Positions 32,691 through 44,449 of a DNA stretch of 64,000 nt are shown here, piece after piece (positions within the stretch are counted from its first letter, which is position 1; each line of letters opens with the position of its first letter). The DNA comes from Proteles cristata cristata (taxonomy: Eukaryota > Chordata > Mammalia > Carnivora > Hyaenidae): positions 806,001 through 870,000 of the forward strand of contig JAESUZ010002395.1 in the NCBI GenBank assembly GCA_017311185.1, given 5' to 3'. The position numbers and the translations under genes were made by a program. Under the pieces are notes generated by a model that worked only from the letters and a program-made list of their open reading frames with translations, made no database searches and was not told where the DNA came from.

Positions 32691-34099
32691 AGTGGAAGGA
32701 ATCAAAAAAGACCCCTGATTATAGAAACATTGGGATGGATGTGTGTGACTCACACTCCCACCTCCTAAACATACTAGTAAAACCACCCACTGACATTGCA
32801 AAGCAAAGGTCTCAAAGCTTTCAGAGGGAACAGGTGCAGACACCACAGAAAGACTAACTGATGCATGGCTCACAGCCTGTGGAGCAGATGAGGCGATTAC
32901 CCCAGGTGCTCATTACAGGGGCACAATGGGTACAGCACACGCCCCCTCTGGTGTCTTGGACCAGTTGGAATACAAACATAAGCACAGGTGCGTGGGCCCA
33001 CAAACATGAATAAAGCCCAAGGTCAGTGGCCGAACAGCAATAAGATGAAAGAATGGAACTGACTCCTTGTCCCACATGAGGGACAGTTGTCCAAATTTGG
33101 CATGTCAGCACCTTTCTCACAGCCCGACCTCCCATAATCTTGCAAAAGAAATGCCCCCATCAGGCACAGGAAGCAATGCACTAATCAGACCTTATTTCTG
33201 CATTGGAATTCTTCAGGACTTCTGGTCAAACCCATGTGCAGGGTGAGGGGCTAAAGAGCATCCAGAAGGAGAGAAGTGGGGACCAAGGCCCATGTGGGGT
33301 CCCAGCCTGGACTTGGAACCCCTCCCACACAGATGGGGCTGGTGGCCCCAGCTGGTCTCTGGCAACTGGGACAGAGTGGGATTGGAAACTTCAAATAAGG
33401 TGTCCCAAAACACGTACCTTCTGAGACCCAAGCCAGAGTGAAAGTTTCCCCTGCCCAAGGGCAAGATGGTGCAGGTGCTGGGATTCCACTTCCAGCCATG
33501 ATAAAGCAACTGGAGGGGCGACTGGGTGGCTCTATTGGTTAAGAATCTGACCTCGGCTCAGGTCATGATCTCCCGGTTCACGGGTTTGAGCTCTTCATCC
33601 TGGTCTACACTGACAGCGTCGAGCCTGCTTGGGATTCTCTCTCTCTCCCTCTCTCTGCACCTTCTGCACTCTATCTTTCTATCAAAATAAATAAATAAAC
33701 TTAAAAATTAATAAAAAATAAAAAAAGGTAAAGCAACTGAAACCAGACTTACTCTCTTGCGGTAAATGTTCCCCCAATCCCCGTGGTCATCAACTAGAAC
33801 ACTGGATAGCGTTTATGAAGCAACTCTTTTCAGGGATCCAATGACAATCAGTCCAGGGTTGGGATTCTTCTCTGAGAGAAGGGACACAAATGAAATAATG
33901 ATTATGCCGCTTTCCTATCTGGAAGAGTTTTCTAGACTCGGGTTTGGGGATATGGAGGTACCTGGCATTAACAGACCAGAGTCTCAGAGAGGAGGGTGTT
34001 ATGCAGAGAAATTTGCACAGGGATCCCTTGAACCAGTGATTGCATACTTAGCTGCACATGCAGAGAACAAAATGCCACAAAGCAGGCAAAGAACAACCA
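32691..34099. other. No gene recognised apart from one SINE
   Basis: Moderately GC-rich and possibly retroviral-derived, given the neighbouring relic, but no motif supports this. The 114-codon frame at 33766-34110 has no recognisable domain. Confidence 0.35.
33515..33727 (+). mobile_element. CAN-type SINE
   Basis: Head ggggcgactgggtggctcta. Duplication ataaagcaactg and gtaaagcaactg. Confidence 0.92.
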
Positions 34100-35100
34100 G
34101 GAAGCTGTAAGGTGAACAACTCCAGAGCTGACAAAATGCCGGGAGATACTTGTGTTCCAACCAGCTAGAGTGAAGAGTCCTTGGTGAACTTCAGGGCATT
34201 CCGTCAGAAACCCCTGAAAGGAAATTGCTCAACTCTAGGGCTAAATTAACCCTTGAGGAGAAGCTATTTGAGACCTGGCCTGCCAAATCCTAATAATGAG
34301 CCTCAGCAGCACCAAGCTGATTCACAGTGAGTTAACTGTCTGCCAGAACAAAGTCACAGCTCTCTGTAAGTCTGGATCTACACTAAAGCCGGCACCAAAT
34401 GCCAAGATGAGATTAGATGTGCAAGGATTTTATTAGGGGAAATGCCTGTGGAGAAGAAAATAGGCAGAAAGCCAGGGAAGAACGAAGTTATCATCAGACC
34501 TCAGTGTAAATCTAACCCCAAGTAAGGAGAGAGGGAAGGAAGTTGGGTGGAGGTGCCCCAAGCTGCCCTGAAGTCTATAGCAAGGTTGCAAAGCTGATGG
34601 GGAGTCCTTGAGCCCAGAGATTTCCACCAGAAAGTTCTCCCTGCCTCACTCAGTGGGGGTCAACCCATAGAAGGCATGGCCACCTTCCATGATGGCTTTG
34701 TAAGTGCAGCAGCTGGAGCCCTCCTTCAATTACATGCCCTGAAATTCAGCTAGGCGCCTTCTCATGGCTTCCAAAGATCTGCTGTGTAGATCTACTTTTC
34801 CACATTGTTTTGGGGACCAGTTTCCCCATCATTCCTAGGGGCTTCTCTTTCTGTGGGGAGACTCAGGAAAGAAAGATCAGAGGGAGGTACCACAGCCACT
34901 GACATTGTAGTCAATCTCAAGGCCACAATGGGTATTTATCCCCTCTCCCCTCCTCTGTCCTAAATCCCCTTTGCCCTCATCAGACCTAGTGGCTTATCTG
35001 ATGGTATGAACCACATCTTCGCTCAGTTTAGAGTTGCTGCACCTGTCCACTCACAAGTACACCAGGGCAAGGAAGTACCTGCCGCCATTGTCTAGGAGCC
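34100..35100 (-). mobile_element. Possible 3' region or LTR of the ERVL-like relic
   Basis: On the minus strand an aataaaatcc signal (about 34428-34437) is followed by a stretch reading ctaatctcatcttggcatttggtgccgg, resembling a polyadenylation site plus R/U5 border. Its position downstream of the pol relic on the same strand fits. The boundaries and family were not fixed. Confidence 0.35.
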
Positions 35101-35559
35101 GTCGTACTCTGCCTGCTGATCATGGTCAGGGACCCCCTCCAGAAAGCTTACTTCTCTATTTGCCTGCTTGTCCCTGAGTGCAGAAATCCAACGTGCCCCA
35201 TGGCAGCATTAACTTATCATTCATTGGCAGCCTTGCTGTGCCCCCTAGGGAGAGTAGACCTCTAGGGCACCAAGATTTCTAGCCACACAGAGCCCAGAGC
35301 TGCAGAAAGGATAAAGACATTTCCCACTGAGTCACTGGAAGGAATAGTGGGTGGGGCCATTGCTGTCTACCTGTTGTACCCTCCTGAATGGAGAAAGAGT
35401 AGCATATTAGAGGTCTCTGATTTAATAAATACACTGCATACTAAAGGGCAGCACCCAATTCTTTCATAGTATTTCCTTCAACCTTTCCACTAAGTCGTAC
35501 CTAGAGAAGGCTTTTCCAGCATCCGATAAGGTCGGCTGCCTCTAGATGGTATGCTATGT

Positions 35560-36340
35560 GTTACAACCAGTGAACCTCATAATCAGAGGTCTTCTCCCAC
35601 AACTTTGTCACTGTGAGGTGGGTCCCCACGTCAGAGGCTATGCTATGTGCCATACCATGTCCATGGATCAAGCATTGTAAAAGCTCCCAGATAATGATGC
35701 TGGCTGAGGCTCTGTGGGGAGTGAAGGCAAACACATACCCCAAACAGATTATGTATTCTTGTAAGAATGGACCACTGGCCTGTCAAAATAACCAGTTGCT
35801 CATAACTGCAATTGGTGCTACTTGGTCAAACCCCCAATAGTCTGTAAGCCATTTTCTTGGATTCATCTGGTTTCTGCAGAAGCCAGGCTGGAATTAAAGG
35901 GAGATATGACAAGCACCATCATCCCCGCATCTTTTATGTCTTTAATGGAGGCATTGATCTCTACCATCCTCCTGGGGTCCAATATCGTTTTTGATTTACT
36001 ATATAATTGGGGAGAAGAGGTATGGATTCCAAGGTTTCCATTTGGTTTTCCCCGCTATGATGCTTTTACTCCACAGACAAGGAACTCAGTACTGGGGTTA
36101 CTCCAACTCCCAAACCTATTGATTCCAATTGTGCGCTCCAGGACTGTGAGTCAGACTTTAGTCAGGTATCTACTTATCACCTGGCCTCAAATGCTCCCAA
36201 GGTCCATGATGACATTTTGGTCTCTGGGTATCATGTCAGCTCAGATCTTGTGTCCAACACTCTTCAAAACACTCGGTAATTCCCCTTTCTCCACTGTGAA
36301 GTCATCCAAGTAAATGGCTATAGGTCTCTTTGTGGAAAGA
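35560..36340 (-). mobile_element. Endogenous retrovirus (ERVL-like) relic with broken pol
   Basis: Translating the minus strand gives reverse transcriptase N-terminal similarity at about 35830-35980, with stops and frame shifts. An integrase-core-like segment lies at 35561-35743, containing the Ile-Ala-Ser-Asp surroundings of a catalytic aspartate. They are only about 100 bases apart, so the rest of the reverse transcriptase, RNase H and part of integrase are deleted. Sequence at 35980-36340 is the degenerate region before the reverse transcriptase. No intact frame; replication-incompetent. The 163-codon plus-strand frame at 35822-36313 is only its antisense. Confidence 0.7.
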
Positions 36341-36584
36341 CTACAGGCATCATCTCAGTAAATACGAGCCTCTGGTGTTGAAAGGTATTTCCTTTTAGGG
36401 ACCATTCACTCTTTCAATGATTGGTTTCCAGACCTGAAAATTGGCTTGACCCTGGAAACACACAAAGGATCGTGACTTTTTAATGGGATGACCACTCCCA
36501 GCCTCCTGCTCTTTTGTTCTTGCTTTTTGCTTGGAGTTTTGTTTTGTTTTGTTCATTTTAATAGATGTTAAGAAGCAACTTTAT

Positions 36585-36787
36585 GGGGCGCCTGGGTGGC
36601 TCAGTCAGTTAAGCTTCCAACTTTGGCTCAGGTCATGATCTTGTGGTTTGTGAGTTCGAGTCTCGCATCGGGCTGTATGCTGACAGCTCAGAGCCTGGAG
36701 CCTGCTTTGAACTCTGTCTCCCTCTCAGCTCATGCCCCACTCGTACTCTGTCTCTCTCTCACAAAAATAAAATAAACATTAAAAGAA
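36585..36787 (+). mobile_element. CAN-type SINE
   Basis: Head ggggcgcctgggtggctcag. Perfect 14-base duplication agaagcaactttat at 36571-36584 and 36788-36801. Confidence 0.95.
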
Positions 36788-37110
36788 AGAAGCAACTTTA
36801 TTGGCTGCCAGTATATTTTGCTCCTATGAACATCATGTTCTAATAACTATCTCCATAACTCCTGGTGGATCAAGCCCCCTCATTTACAAACACAAAGTAA
36901 TTATAGTCCCAGGAAACTCAGCTGGAGTCAAGAGTAAGGTTTTCAGAGAAGCTCTCCTTTGGAGGGACAAAAGGGCAAGTGGAACTCAGAAGGGTATTTG
37001 CAGAGTTGGCTCTGACCTCCATGTATGGTCAAGCTTTGTTCCGCATTCCAGAGAAGCAAATCATTAAGTCAAACAAAATATAAGGGATGAGGAACAAGAG
37101 AAAAGATCTA

Positions 37111-37310
37111 GGGGCACCTGGGTGGCTCAGTTGGTTGAGTATCCAACTTTGGCTCAGATCATCATCTCACAGTTCATGAGTTTGAGCCCCGCATCAGGCT
37201 CACTGCTGACAGTCCAGAGCCTGAAGCCCATTTCAGGTCCTCTGTCCTCCTCTGTCTGTCCCTCCCCCACTCGAGCTTGCTCTCTCTCAAAAACAAACAA
37301 ATATTTATAT
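37111..37310 (+). mobile_element. CAN-type SINE
   Basis: Head ggggcacctgggtggctcag, tail caaaaacaaacaaatattta. Followed 17 bases later by another SINE in the same direction. Confidence 0.92.
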
Positions 37311-37327
37311 AGAAGTGTTTTAAACAG

Positions 37328-37540
37328 GGGCGCCTGGGTGGCTTAGTCGGTTAAGCGTCCGACTTTCGCTTAGGTCATGATCTCGTGATTCGTGGGTTCG
37401 AGCCCCACATCGGGCCCTGTGCTGACTGCCAGCTCAGAGCCTGGAGCCTGTTTCAGTCTGTGACTCCCTCTCTCTCTGACCCTCCCCTGCTCACGCTGTC
37501 TCTCTCTCTCTCTCCTAGAAATAAATAAAACATTTAAAAA
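37328..37540 (+). mobile_element. CAN-type SINE, young-looking subfamily
   Basis: Same variants as the copies at 5575 and 22532. Perfect 15-base duplication aagtgttttaaacag at 37313-37327 and 37541-37555. Confidence 0.96.
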
Positions 37541-38333
37541 AAGTGTTTTAAACAGAAAGAGATAAAAGATATAAAAGTTAACAGAGGGAAGACATTTAAG
37601 AAGCAATGAAAAATTCAGAATAAAAATAAGTTTGAAAGAAAAAGGAGCTAAGACAGGGTTGTAATCCAAGAAGAGAATCTTGTCAGTTTAAATTAAGAAC
37701 AACATAAGATAAGGGAAACTTAAAATATAGTTTAAGTACAAATAATATAGTTCCCAAAGACAAAAGTTTTAAAAAGTGAAAGGAGTTTACAAAATAATGA
37801 AAATCACAAAATAAACATGTAAAACAATCCTTAGCAAGATGGAAGTAAAAATAGAGTTAAGAATATAAGAATAAACATTTTTTAATGTTTTAACAGTAGA
37901 AGTAAAGAATAAGCCTAGAAAAATTAACGGAAACAAGGCAGAAGCAAGAAGACAGACATAGATTTTAGGCTTAGACTGGAATACCAGATGGAGCGGAGAG
38001 AGTGACCTTTATACACTAACACAAACCCTCCAGAGGCAAGATAAACACAGTTTCCCCCCAATTGTTTTAACATCAAAAAATCTATTTGCTCCATCACCAA
38101 GCATTCATCTACCTGGCACTCTCAAATGGTGCCCCACTCCGAAGGAATGAGTGCCATGTACACAGTCCAATTTTTAATATGCTCTTTCAAAATGACTGTA
38201 TGTCCAGTCAGCTTCTTCTGAAAGCTCATTATGCTGGAAGGTAGGTGGGGAGGCCACACTTTAAGTGGAGAGCGAACATTAACTCTGCAGTGGCATCGCT
38301 TTTTATTGTCACATGAGGTTGCTGTTAAAAATT

Positions 38334-38541
38334 GGGGGGCGCCTGAATGGCTCAGTCGGTTAAGCGTCTGACTTCGGCTCAGGTCATGATCTCACATTTT
38401 GTGGGTTCAAGCCCCACATGGGCTCTGTGCTGACAGCTCGGAGCCTGGAGCCTGCTTCGGAATCTGTGTCTTCCTCTCTCTCTGACCCTCCCCTGATCAC
38501 GCTGTCTCTCTCTCTCAGAAGTAAATAAAAAACATTTTTTA
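38334..38541 (+). mobile_element. CAN-type SINE
   Basis: Head ggggggcgcctgaatggctc. Duplication aaaattgg on both sides. Confidence 0.92.
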
Positions 38542-39562
38542 AAAAAATTGGTCTTCGGGTATATACCGTCCATTCTCCAGTGATATCTAATTTATGCAGA
38601 CCCTTGGCCAGGACACTCTTTGAGAGTGGAAGAGCTCAGTGGGACCCTATCCTGGGGATCCCAAGATTGCAACTGTTAGAGATCAGCTTTTTAGTTCCCA
38701 CACAGACTCCAGGCCAGCACACACAGTGACTCCAAGGAGCTATACCTCAAGTCTCTGGGACGCCACCCTGCTTGATCCCCAAATGCCGCGTAGGCTACCC
38801 TCATGATGGGGTTGATGCTCTGGCACTTCTCTCCCTTGGGAAGAGAAAACTAAATCACAAACTGAATCCACAGGCAGGTGCTTTGGTAGAATATCCGTTC
38901 CTCTAATACTATGAGTTTGAAGATAGTGAGACTTACAACAGTTAAGTCCTTAATATAAGAAGAAAATAAAGCAGAATGGAAAAAGAAAATCTAAAACAAA
39001 ATTAATGAAAACCAGCTGTTTTGGGCCAGGAATCTAGTCTCTTATGGAATCCCTACTTTACTACTTCTCCCTAGGTCCCTCCTGCCCAGGATGGAAGAGC
39101 CGGAAACAGAAAGCTATTTTTTGCAGAGCTGGTGTTGAAGGCCACAGTCATGTCAAAAGGAGTCATTGCTCTTCGGAACCAAGAGTTCTTGTGACTAGTG
39201 CTGTGGGGCCGTGCCCTGCCTACACACATCACAGATTCCAAAGTCAGGAAATAACTCACTGTTGGAGTTATTCGTCAAGGTGGTGATCCTCACAATCCAA
39301 CTAACTGATGGAATCCCAGTGTCCTGTTCTGTGCCTCACAAGGAGAGGCTATTTCCCACGGACTGTATTTAGACACATCAAGATTTTGAAGAAAGCACTA
39401 ATGGGTTCTTCCTCTCATATATGTAAAGAGCAATTGAATTATTTTGTATCATCATTATATATTTCAAGAAGAACAAAATGAACTATTTCCTTCAATAATT
39501 AAGCATGCAGAGTTTGCTTGGAATCCTGCTTACTTGCCACCTGGGACCCTGTGAAGAAGTCC

Positions 39563-39783
39563 GGGGGGCACCTGGGTGGCTCAGTTGGTTAGGCGTTTGA
39601 CTTTGGCTCAAGCCATGATCTTACTGTTTGTGAGGATCTGTGCTGATAGCTCATAGCCTGTGCTGGCCTCAGAGCCTGGAGGCTGCTTCAGATTCTATGT
39701 CTCCCTCTCTCTCTCTGCCCCTCCTGCTTGTATACTGTCTCTCTCTCTCTCTCAAAAATAAACAAACATTAAAAATCTTTTTA
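39563..39783 (+). mobile_element. CAN-type SINE with internal change
   Basis: Head ggggggcacctgggtggctc. The tctgtgctgatagctcatagcctg stretch is partly repeated (tgtgctggcctcagagcctgg). Confidence 0.9.
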
Positions 39784-39879
39784 AAAGCCTATTTTTTAAT
39801 AAATTTTTCCTTATATTATTAAAACTGGAAAATAAAATAGGGGAAAATGTCTATCATACAAACATAAATCACTATAAAC

Positions 39880-40200
39880 ATTTTGGGGCACTTCCTTTCA
39901 ACTATGTTCCTATCTATCCATTAAAAAAACCCAACTATGAGCATAATCATAGTATATACAAGATATAAGATCCTTTTTTTATTTCATTAGAATCATACCA
40001 TGAGTATTTCCTCATGTTGCTATCTATTTTCATAAGGATTATTTTATGTTTACTACCTGTATAATAGATTTTTTTGGTTTACTTAACCTTTCTGCTATAA
40101 TTCCACATTTACATTATTTCTAAATGTTTACCATTACAGTTAAAGATAAGGAGTGTTAAATCAGATATATTTCCAAAATTATATTACTTTCTCAGGAGTG
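39880..40200 (-). mobile_element. Old L1-derived fragment, inverted
   Basis: Pieces such as gaatcataccatgagtatttcctcatgttgc and cttaacctttctgctataattccacatttac resemble the reverse strand of an old L1 3' UTR. Weak. Confidence 0.45.
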
Positions 40201-40684
40201 ATACTCAGGAGTAGAATTATAGAGTAGTACAGTGTGACCCTAAATAAAAATCATTAAATCACCTTCCACCTGGGGTTGGAATTCAAAATATTTAACACTA
40301 AGTATGGACAAAAGCCAATCAGAATAGACCCTGCTGTCAATAACGTGTAAAGGACCCCTGAGGCACACTAGCAAAATATTATCTTGCTTAGGGTTATTTA
40401 TAGGACCATCAATTTTATCCTGGATAACATTATTACTATTTATTTAAAAAAATCTCTCACTGAAAGGGAGAGAAATCCCCCATCTTTTTTTTTTTTTTGG
40501 TCACTATTTAATTAATTCATTCATTTATTCATTCTCCCTGCCCTGCCCCAACACTATTTGAATGTTTAATGTTCAACATTACTAGTAAGGCTAAAGGTTT
40601 TTTTCTTATACCCATTGGATTCTTTTATTTTTTTCAAATTTTCTTTATTTCTTTAATTATTTTTTATTTATTTTTTAATTTTTT

Positions 40685-40889
40685 TTACTGTTTATTTATT
40701 TTTGAGAGAGAGGGAGACGGAGCATGAGCCGAGGAGAGGCAGAGAGAGAGAGGGGGGTCAAAGAATCTGAAGCAGGCTCCAGGCTCTGAGCTGTCAGTAC
40801 AGAGCCCAATGCAGGGCTCAATCTCACAAGCTGTAAGATCATGACCTAAGTCAAAGTTGGATGCCCAACCGACTGAGTCACAGAGGTGC
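40685..40889 (-). mobile_element. CAN-type SINE, inverted
   Basis: Reads gtttatttatttttgagagagagg to ctgagtcacagaggtgccc. Flanked by T-rich ttaattttttttt on both sides. Confidence 0.9.
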
Positions 40890-40892
40890 CCT

Positions 40893-41030
40893 TAATTTTT
40901 TTTTAAATATAACATTGTCAAGTTGGCTAACATACAGTGTATAGTGTATACAGTGTACTCTTGGTTTTGGGGGTAGATACCTGTGATCCATACTTACATA
41001 CAATACTCAGCACTCCCAACTTCACTGGAT
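40893..41030 (-). mobile_element. Carnivoran L1 3' UTR fragment, inverted
   Basis: Wording cattgtcaagttggctaacatacag, cagtgtactcttggttttggggg and acatacaatactcagcactcc matches the reverse strand of the L1 3' UTR common in cats and other carnivorans. The SINE at 40685-40889 lies directly beside it. Confidence 0.7.
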
Positions 41031-41087
41031 TCTTTTAGAAAACTGAGCTCTTCTTTTCCAGTCCTTTGTACATTTCTTTCTTTTTCT

Positions 41088-41278
41088 TTTTTTAATGTTT
41101 TATTTTTGAGAGAGAGAGTGTGATCAGGGAAGGTGCAAAGAGAGAGGAGGACAGAAGCTCTGAAGCAAGTTCTGCACTGACAGCAGAAAACCCGACATGG
41201 GGCTTGAACTCATGAACCATGAGAACATGACCTGAGCCAATGTCCGATGCTCAACCGACTGAGCTACCCAGGCACCCT
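41088..41278 (-). mobile_element. CAN-type SINE, inverted
   Basis: Reads aatgttttatttttgagagag to ctgagctacccaggcaccc. Confidence 0.9.
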
Positions 41279-41329
41279 CACCCCCACATTTATTTATTGG
41301 AGCTCTAATGTTTCATTTATACATCAGAG

Positions 41330-41425
41330 CCACCATGTTGCACAGTAGTAAAGAGAGCAGGTGCTGAACGTTAGAGTGAACAAGGCTTCAATCCTCAAAC
41401 TATGGCTTTCTAGCTAAATCGCCAT
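41330..41425 (+). mobile_element. MIR SINE
   Basis: Reads gcacagtagtaaagagagcagg, tgctgaac and atggctttctagctaaatcgcc, a diverged plus-strand MIR. Confidence 0.65.
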
Positions 41426-41429
41426 CAGG

Positions 41430-41645
41430 CTAGTGTCTAACTCATCTCCAGCTGCTAGAACAAAATACCACAGACCAGGTGGCTTAAACCACAGAAATGT
41501 ATTTCTCGTGGTTCTGAGGGCTGGAAGGCCAAGATCAAGGTGCTGGCAGATTTGGTGTCTGCTGAGTGTTTTCTTGCTGGCTTACAGATGGTCGTCTCTC
41601 ACTGTGAGCTCACATGGCCTTTCCTCCAGGATACAAAAGCCTTAA
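41430..41645 (+). mobile_element. Ancient mammalian repeat, family not named
   Basis: Wording gctagaacaaaataccacagaccaggtggcttaaacc, ggctggaaggccaagatcaaggtgctggcag and ctcacatggcctttcctcc is that of a very common mammalian dispersed repeat. I recognise it but cannot name it safely. Confidence 0.55.
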
Positions 41646-42074
41646 AATGATGCCTAGCCAGTAACAGATGTTACCTATATTCCCCATTTGCATGAGCTCT
41701 AGGTATTTAAGGAGTATGAATGCTAAATACGTTAGTTCTTTCTAGAAGAAATAGACAGTAGGAGAAAAGTTGAAGGTTCAACCTGGTGAAATTGGCTGAT
41801 AGGTCATTCTAAAGGCACTTTCAAAGAGAAATGGACTACTCCTCTGTCCTGCTCTGCCTTACCTGCTCCCCACCCCCTGCCCCAGTCCTAGGCAAAAAGA
41901 GTAGACAGTGAACTGAAGTTCTTTTTCCTTTCAGGCTACTCTGTCCCTTAGGCACATGCATCTCCAGTGGGAAGGAAATTGGAGGATTTTTCTCTAGAGA
42001 CACTGAATGGCTACAGAAAACGAATCTCCAGAAACAGACCCTGGGAGACCCCATCCTTAAAAAGGACAGCTCAG

Positions 42075-42285
42075 GGGACACCTGGGTAGCTCAGCCAGTT
42101 GAGCATCTGACTTCAGCTCAGGTCACCATCTCATGCATGGTTCATGAGTTAAACCCCATATCAGACTCTCTGCTATCAACACAGAGCCTGCTTCAGATCC
42201 TCTGTCCCCCCTCTCTCTCTGTCCCTCCTCCATCATTCTCTCTTTCTCTGTCTCTTTCAAAAATGACTAAATATTTTTTAAAAAG
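42075..42285 (+). mobile_element. CAN-type SINE
   Basis: Head gggacacctgggtagctcag. Duplication acagctcag at 42066-42074 and 42290-42298. Confidence 0.9.
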
Positions 42286-42299
42286 GCGAACAGCTCAGC

Positions 42300-43365
42300 C
42301 CCAATACACCTGACAGTGAAAATTATCAGGCAGCACATTGGCTAAGGACCACTGGTGAGAACAAACCTTAGTATGGAAGAGAGAACACATTTTCTTCTCA
42401 TTGGTATTATAACCAAATGTACATACATATCCCCAGGAAGCAAGTAGGTGTCACTATCAAATGATCATAAAATGTAAATTGAATTTAAACAACCTACAAT
42501 TGCTACAATCATATATGTGGATCGACTCATCGCTTTTACTTGATACTTGAACGTAAGGTCATGCGTCTCTTCCACCGAGAAAATAATAAAATATACTTTT
42601 TACTTTTTCCTAAAAAATTGAAGTTCACTGTCTGATGAAGTTCTGACTGTTCCCTTTGGTAGATTAAATAGTTCTAGCAGACCTAAGGATTTTATTCCCT
42701 TTGGCAAACTGGAGTGAAACAAGCAATCTTCAAAGATGCACAGAATAAATGTTTTGTGGCTGGAAGTGAGTGGAAAGTTTGTACCAATTGATCAGAGATG
42801 TCAAGTACTGGATTCAAAGGGGAAAGCCAGAAAAGCCAGAAGCATTGTACAAATGGCCTTTCATAGTAATTAAATCCATGAAGAATAAGAGTTGAGGGAA
42901 TCAAGAACAGGAAGACATTTTCCGTTTTTAATAATTCATTATTTATGTCCCAAACCACAGGAGTGTGACTCAGTTTCCTTCTGCTGGAATGGAATATTTT
43001 GGAAGATGTTGTTTTCCATTTTCTGTTCTGAATAATGCATTCTCAGAACTTAATCTGATTACTCCGTCCTTAACTATGCCATGTTTTATTTTAAACTCCA
43101 AGCCAGAGTTTGGTCTCACAATGAAAGGTCTTGCCTGGGAAGTACAGAGGTACCAGAAAGAATGGCTTCTCGATTCCATTATCATGCTGAAGGCCAGAGT
43201 TTTGAACTGCAGGGTCTCAATGAGTTGTGAGGTCTTTTACAGGTAATGTGTCACTCCTGATAATTAAAATATCAAAGTGAGATGTGGGGGGGGGGAATAA
43301 GATGGTATGAAATCCTGTAGACTTTTTTAAAAAGGTGTATTTTTTCCCCTGCTGCATATTTCTAG
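42300..43365. other. Largely unique sequence
   Basis: No repeat recognised. A GTG-initiated frame of 93 codons (42965-43246) ends at cag|gtaatg but is not frame-compatible with the exon-like block at 43366. An 11-G run lies at 43285-43295. Confidence 0.35.
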
Positions 43366-43793
43366 GTCAACATCACAGATTGATCACAAACATTATACCC
43401 TCTTGTTCTCCAAACACATGCACGCGCACACTTACTCGAGGTTGGGAACAGGCAAGAATGCATAAGAAATTCCAACGAGTTTTTGAAACGCTTCGAATAC
43501 CTGAGGAAGTGAAAGCCCAGGTGTCTGCGGAGGTGAACAGCAATGAGAAGTAAGGGAATCCACCTCCACAGAACCCCAGAGAGGCTGAGGACTTGGAGGT
43601 ATGTTTTCATGCAAGGCAGCACCAGGATGTGGGAATAAAACCGGGGGACTTGGTTGAACGTGTAGGGAACATTTCCAGTTCTCACACATGCTTTTGCTCA
43701 CTTGTTCCTGCTCCACTCCATCTCCACACATACAGGGGAGGAGCCGCAGGTTTGTTCTTTGGAAGAATTGAACTGCACCCAGCAGAAGGCGAG
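43366..43793 (+). other. Two exon-like blocks of unknown gene (43366-43549 and 43736-43793)
   Basis: Block one follows a pyrimidine-rich tract ending ...tttctag and ends gagaa|gtaagg. Block two follows ...cacacatacag and ends gcgag|gtaagc. The frame of block one (ending ...VSAEVNSNE) stays open when joined to block two. No family recognised. Blocks like these can arise by chance, and no start, terminal exon or expression is known. Confidence 0.2.
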
Positions 43794-43879
43794 GTAAGCC
43801 ACAGGAAGGAAAGGAGGAAGCCTGAACACACCCCAGCTGAACTCCAGACACTGCTCTCATTTTAGCGCATGGCAATTTC

Positions 43880-44430
43880 TTCCTTCCGTTGCACGATCCC
43901 CAACCCTGGGAGTCCTCCTCGACACCTCTATCTCTCCTACACTCGACACAGATTCTATCCGGAAATCCTGTTGGCTCTACTTTGAAAATAAATCCAGAAT
44001 CCAACTACTTGTCACCACCTTCATTGTTGCCTCCCTGGTGCAAGTTACCATCTCTGTGTCTCTCTCTCCTAGATGACTTGGAATAGCCTCCCAACTGGTC
44101 TTCTCAGTTCTGACGCTGCTCCCTACGACCTCTTCTCTCAAGTGCAGGAGTCATTCTTTGAAACCCCAAGTCGGATACTGTCGCTCTTCGGTTCACACTT
44201 CGTAACAACACCCGTCTATACTCAGTAAAACTTCCAATCACTCACAAAGCCCTCTTTTCACCTCTGTGACCTCTTCTTCTGTGTCCTCCTCAATCACACT
44301 CTTGCTGCTGTATTAACCTTGCTGTTCCTCTGTTCCTCTAACATGACAGATCTGCTTCTACCTCAGGGACTTTGCACTGGCTGTTCCTTTCAAGTAGCCT
44401 GGTCCAATCTTGCCCCAGATATCCTGTGAT
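43880..44430 (+). mobile_element. L2 LINE, first part
   Basis: Reads caaatcctg/ggaaatcctgttggctctac, tccagaatccaactacttgtcacc, ggaatagcctcccaactggtct and ctcagggactttgcactggctgtt, the order expected for plus-strand L2. It is separated from its 3' end (45.6-46.16 kb) by an LTR insertion. Confidence 0.8.
43908..43993 (+). repeat. Original L2 segment duplicated at 44841
   Basis: Starts gggagtcctcctcgacacc and ends ctctactttgaaaataaat, where it runs on into ordinary L2 sequence (ccagaatccaact). This makes it the parent and the 44841 copy the derivative. Confidence 0.8.
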
Positions 44431-44449
44431 AAATATATATATATGGTCT

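Larger units (their letters stand above)
36341..39562. other. SINE-containing stretch, otherwise unassigned
   Basis: Between the SINEs, 37556-38040 is purine-rich, and 38041-38333 and 38552-39562 look unique. It could include gag-side sequence of the ERVL-like relic, but nothing was recognised. Confidence 0.3.

Noticed and set aside
35822..36313. 163-codon plus-strand frame
   Set aside because: It lies antisense to the ERVL-like pol relic, whose minus-strand translation carries the recognisable similarity.
42961..43242. Third exon-like block before the pair at 43366
   Set aside because: It has an acceptor-like and a donor-like border, but joining it to the next block runs into a stop, so it does not extend the candidate frame.
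43432..44004. 190-codon minus-strand frame
   Set aside because: Crosses from unassigned sequence into an L2 with no start context, splice signals or domain. The opposite-strand exon-like blocks fit better, though weakly.
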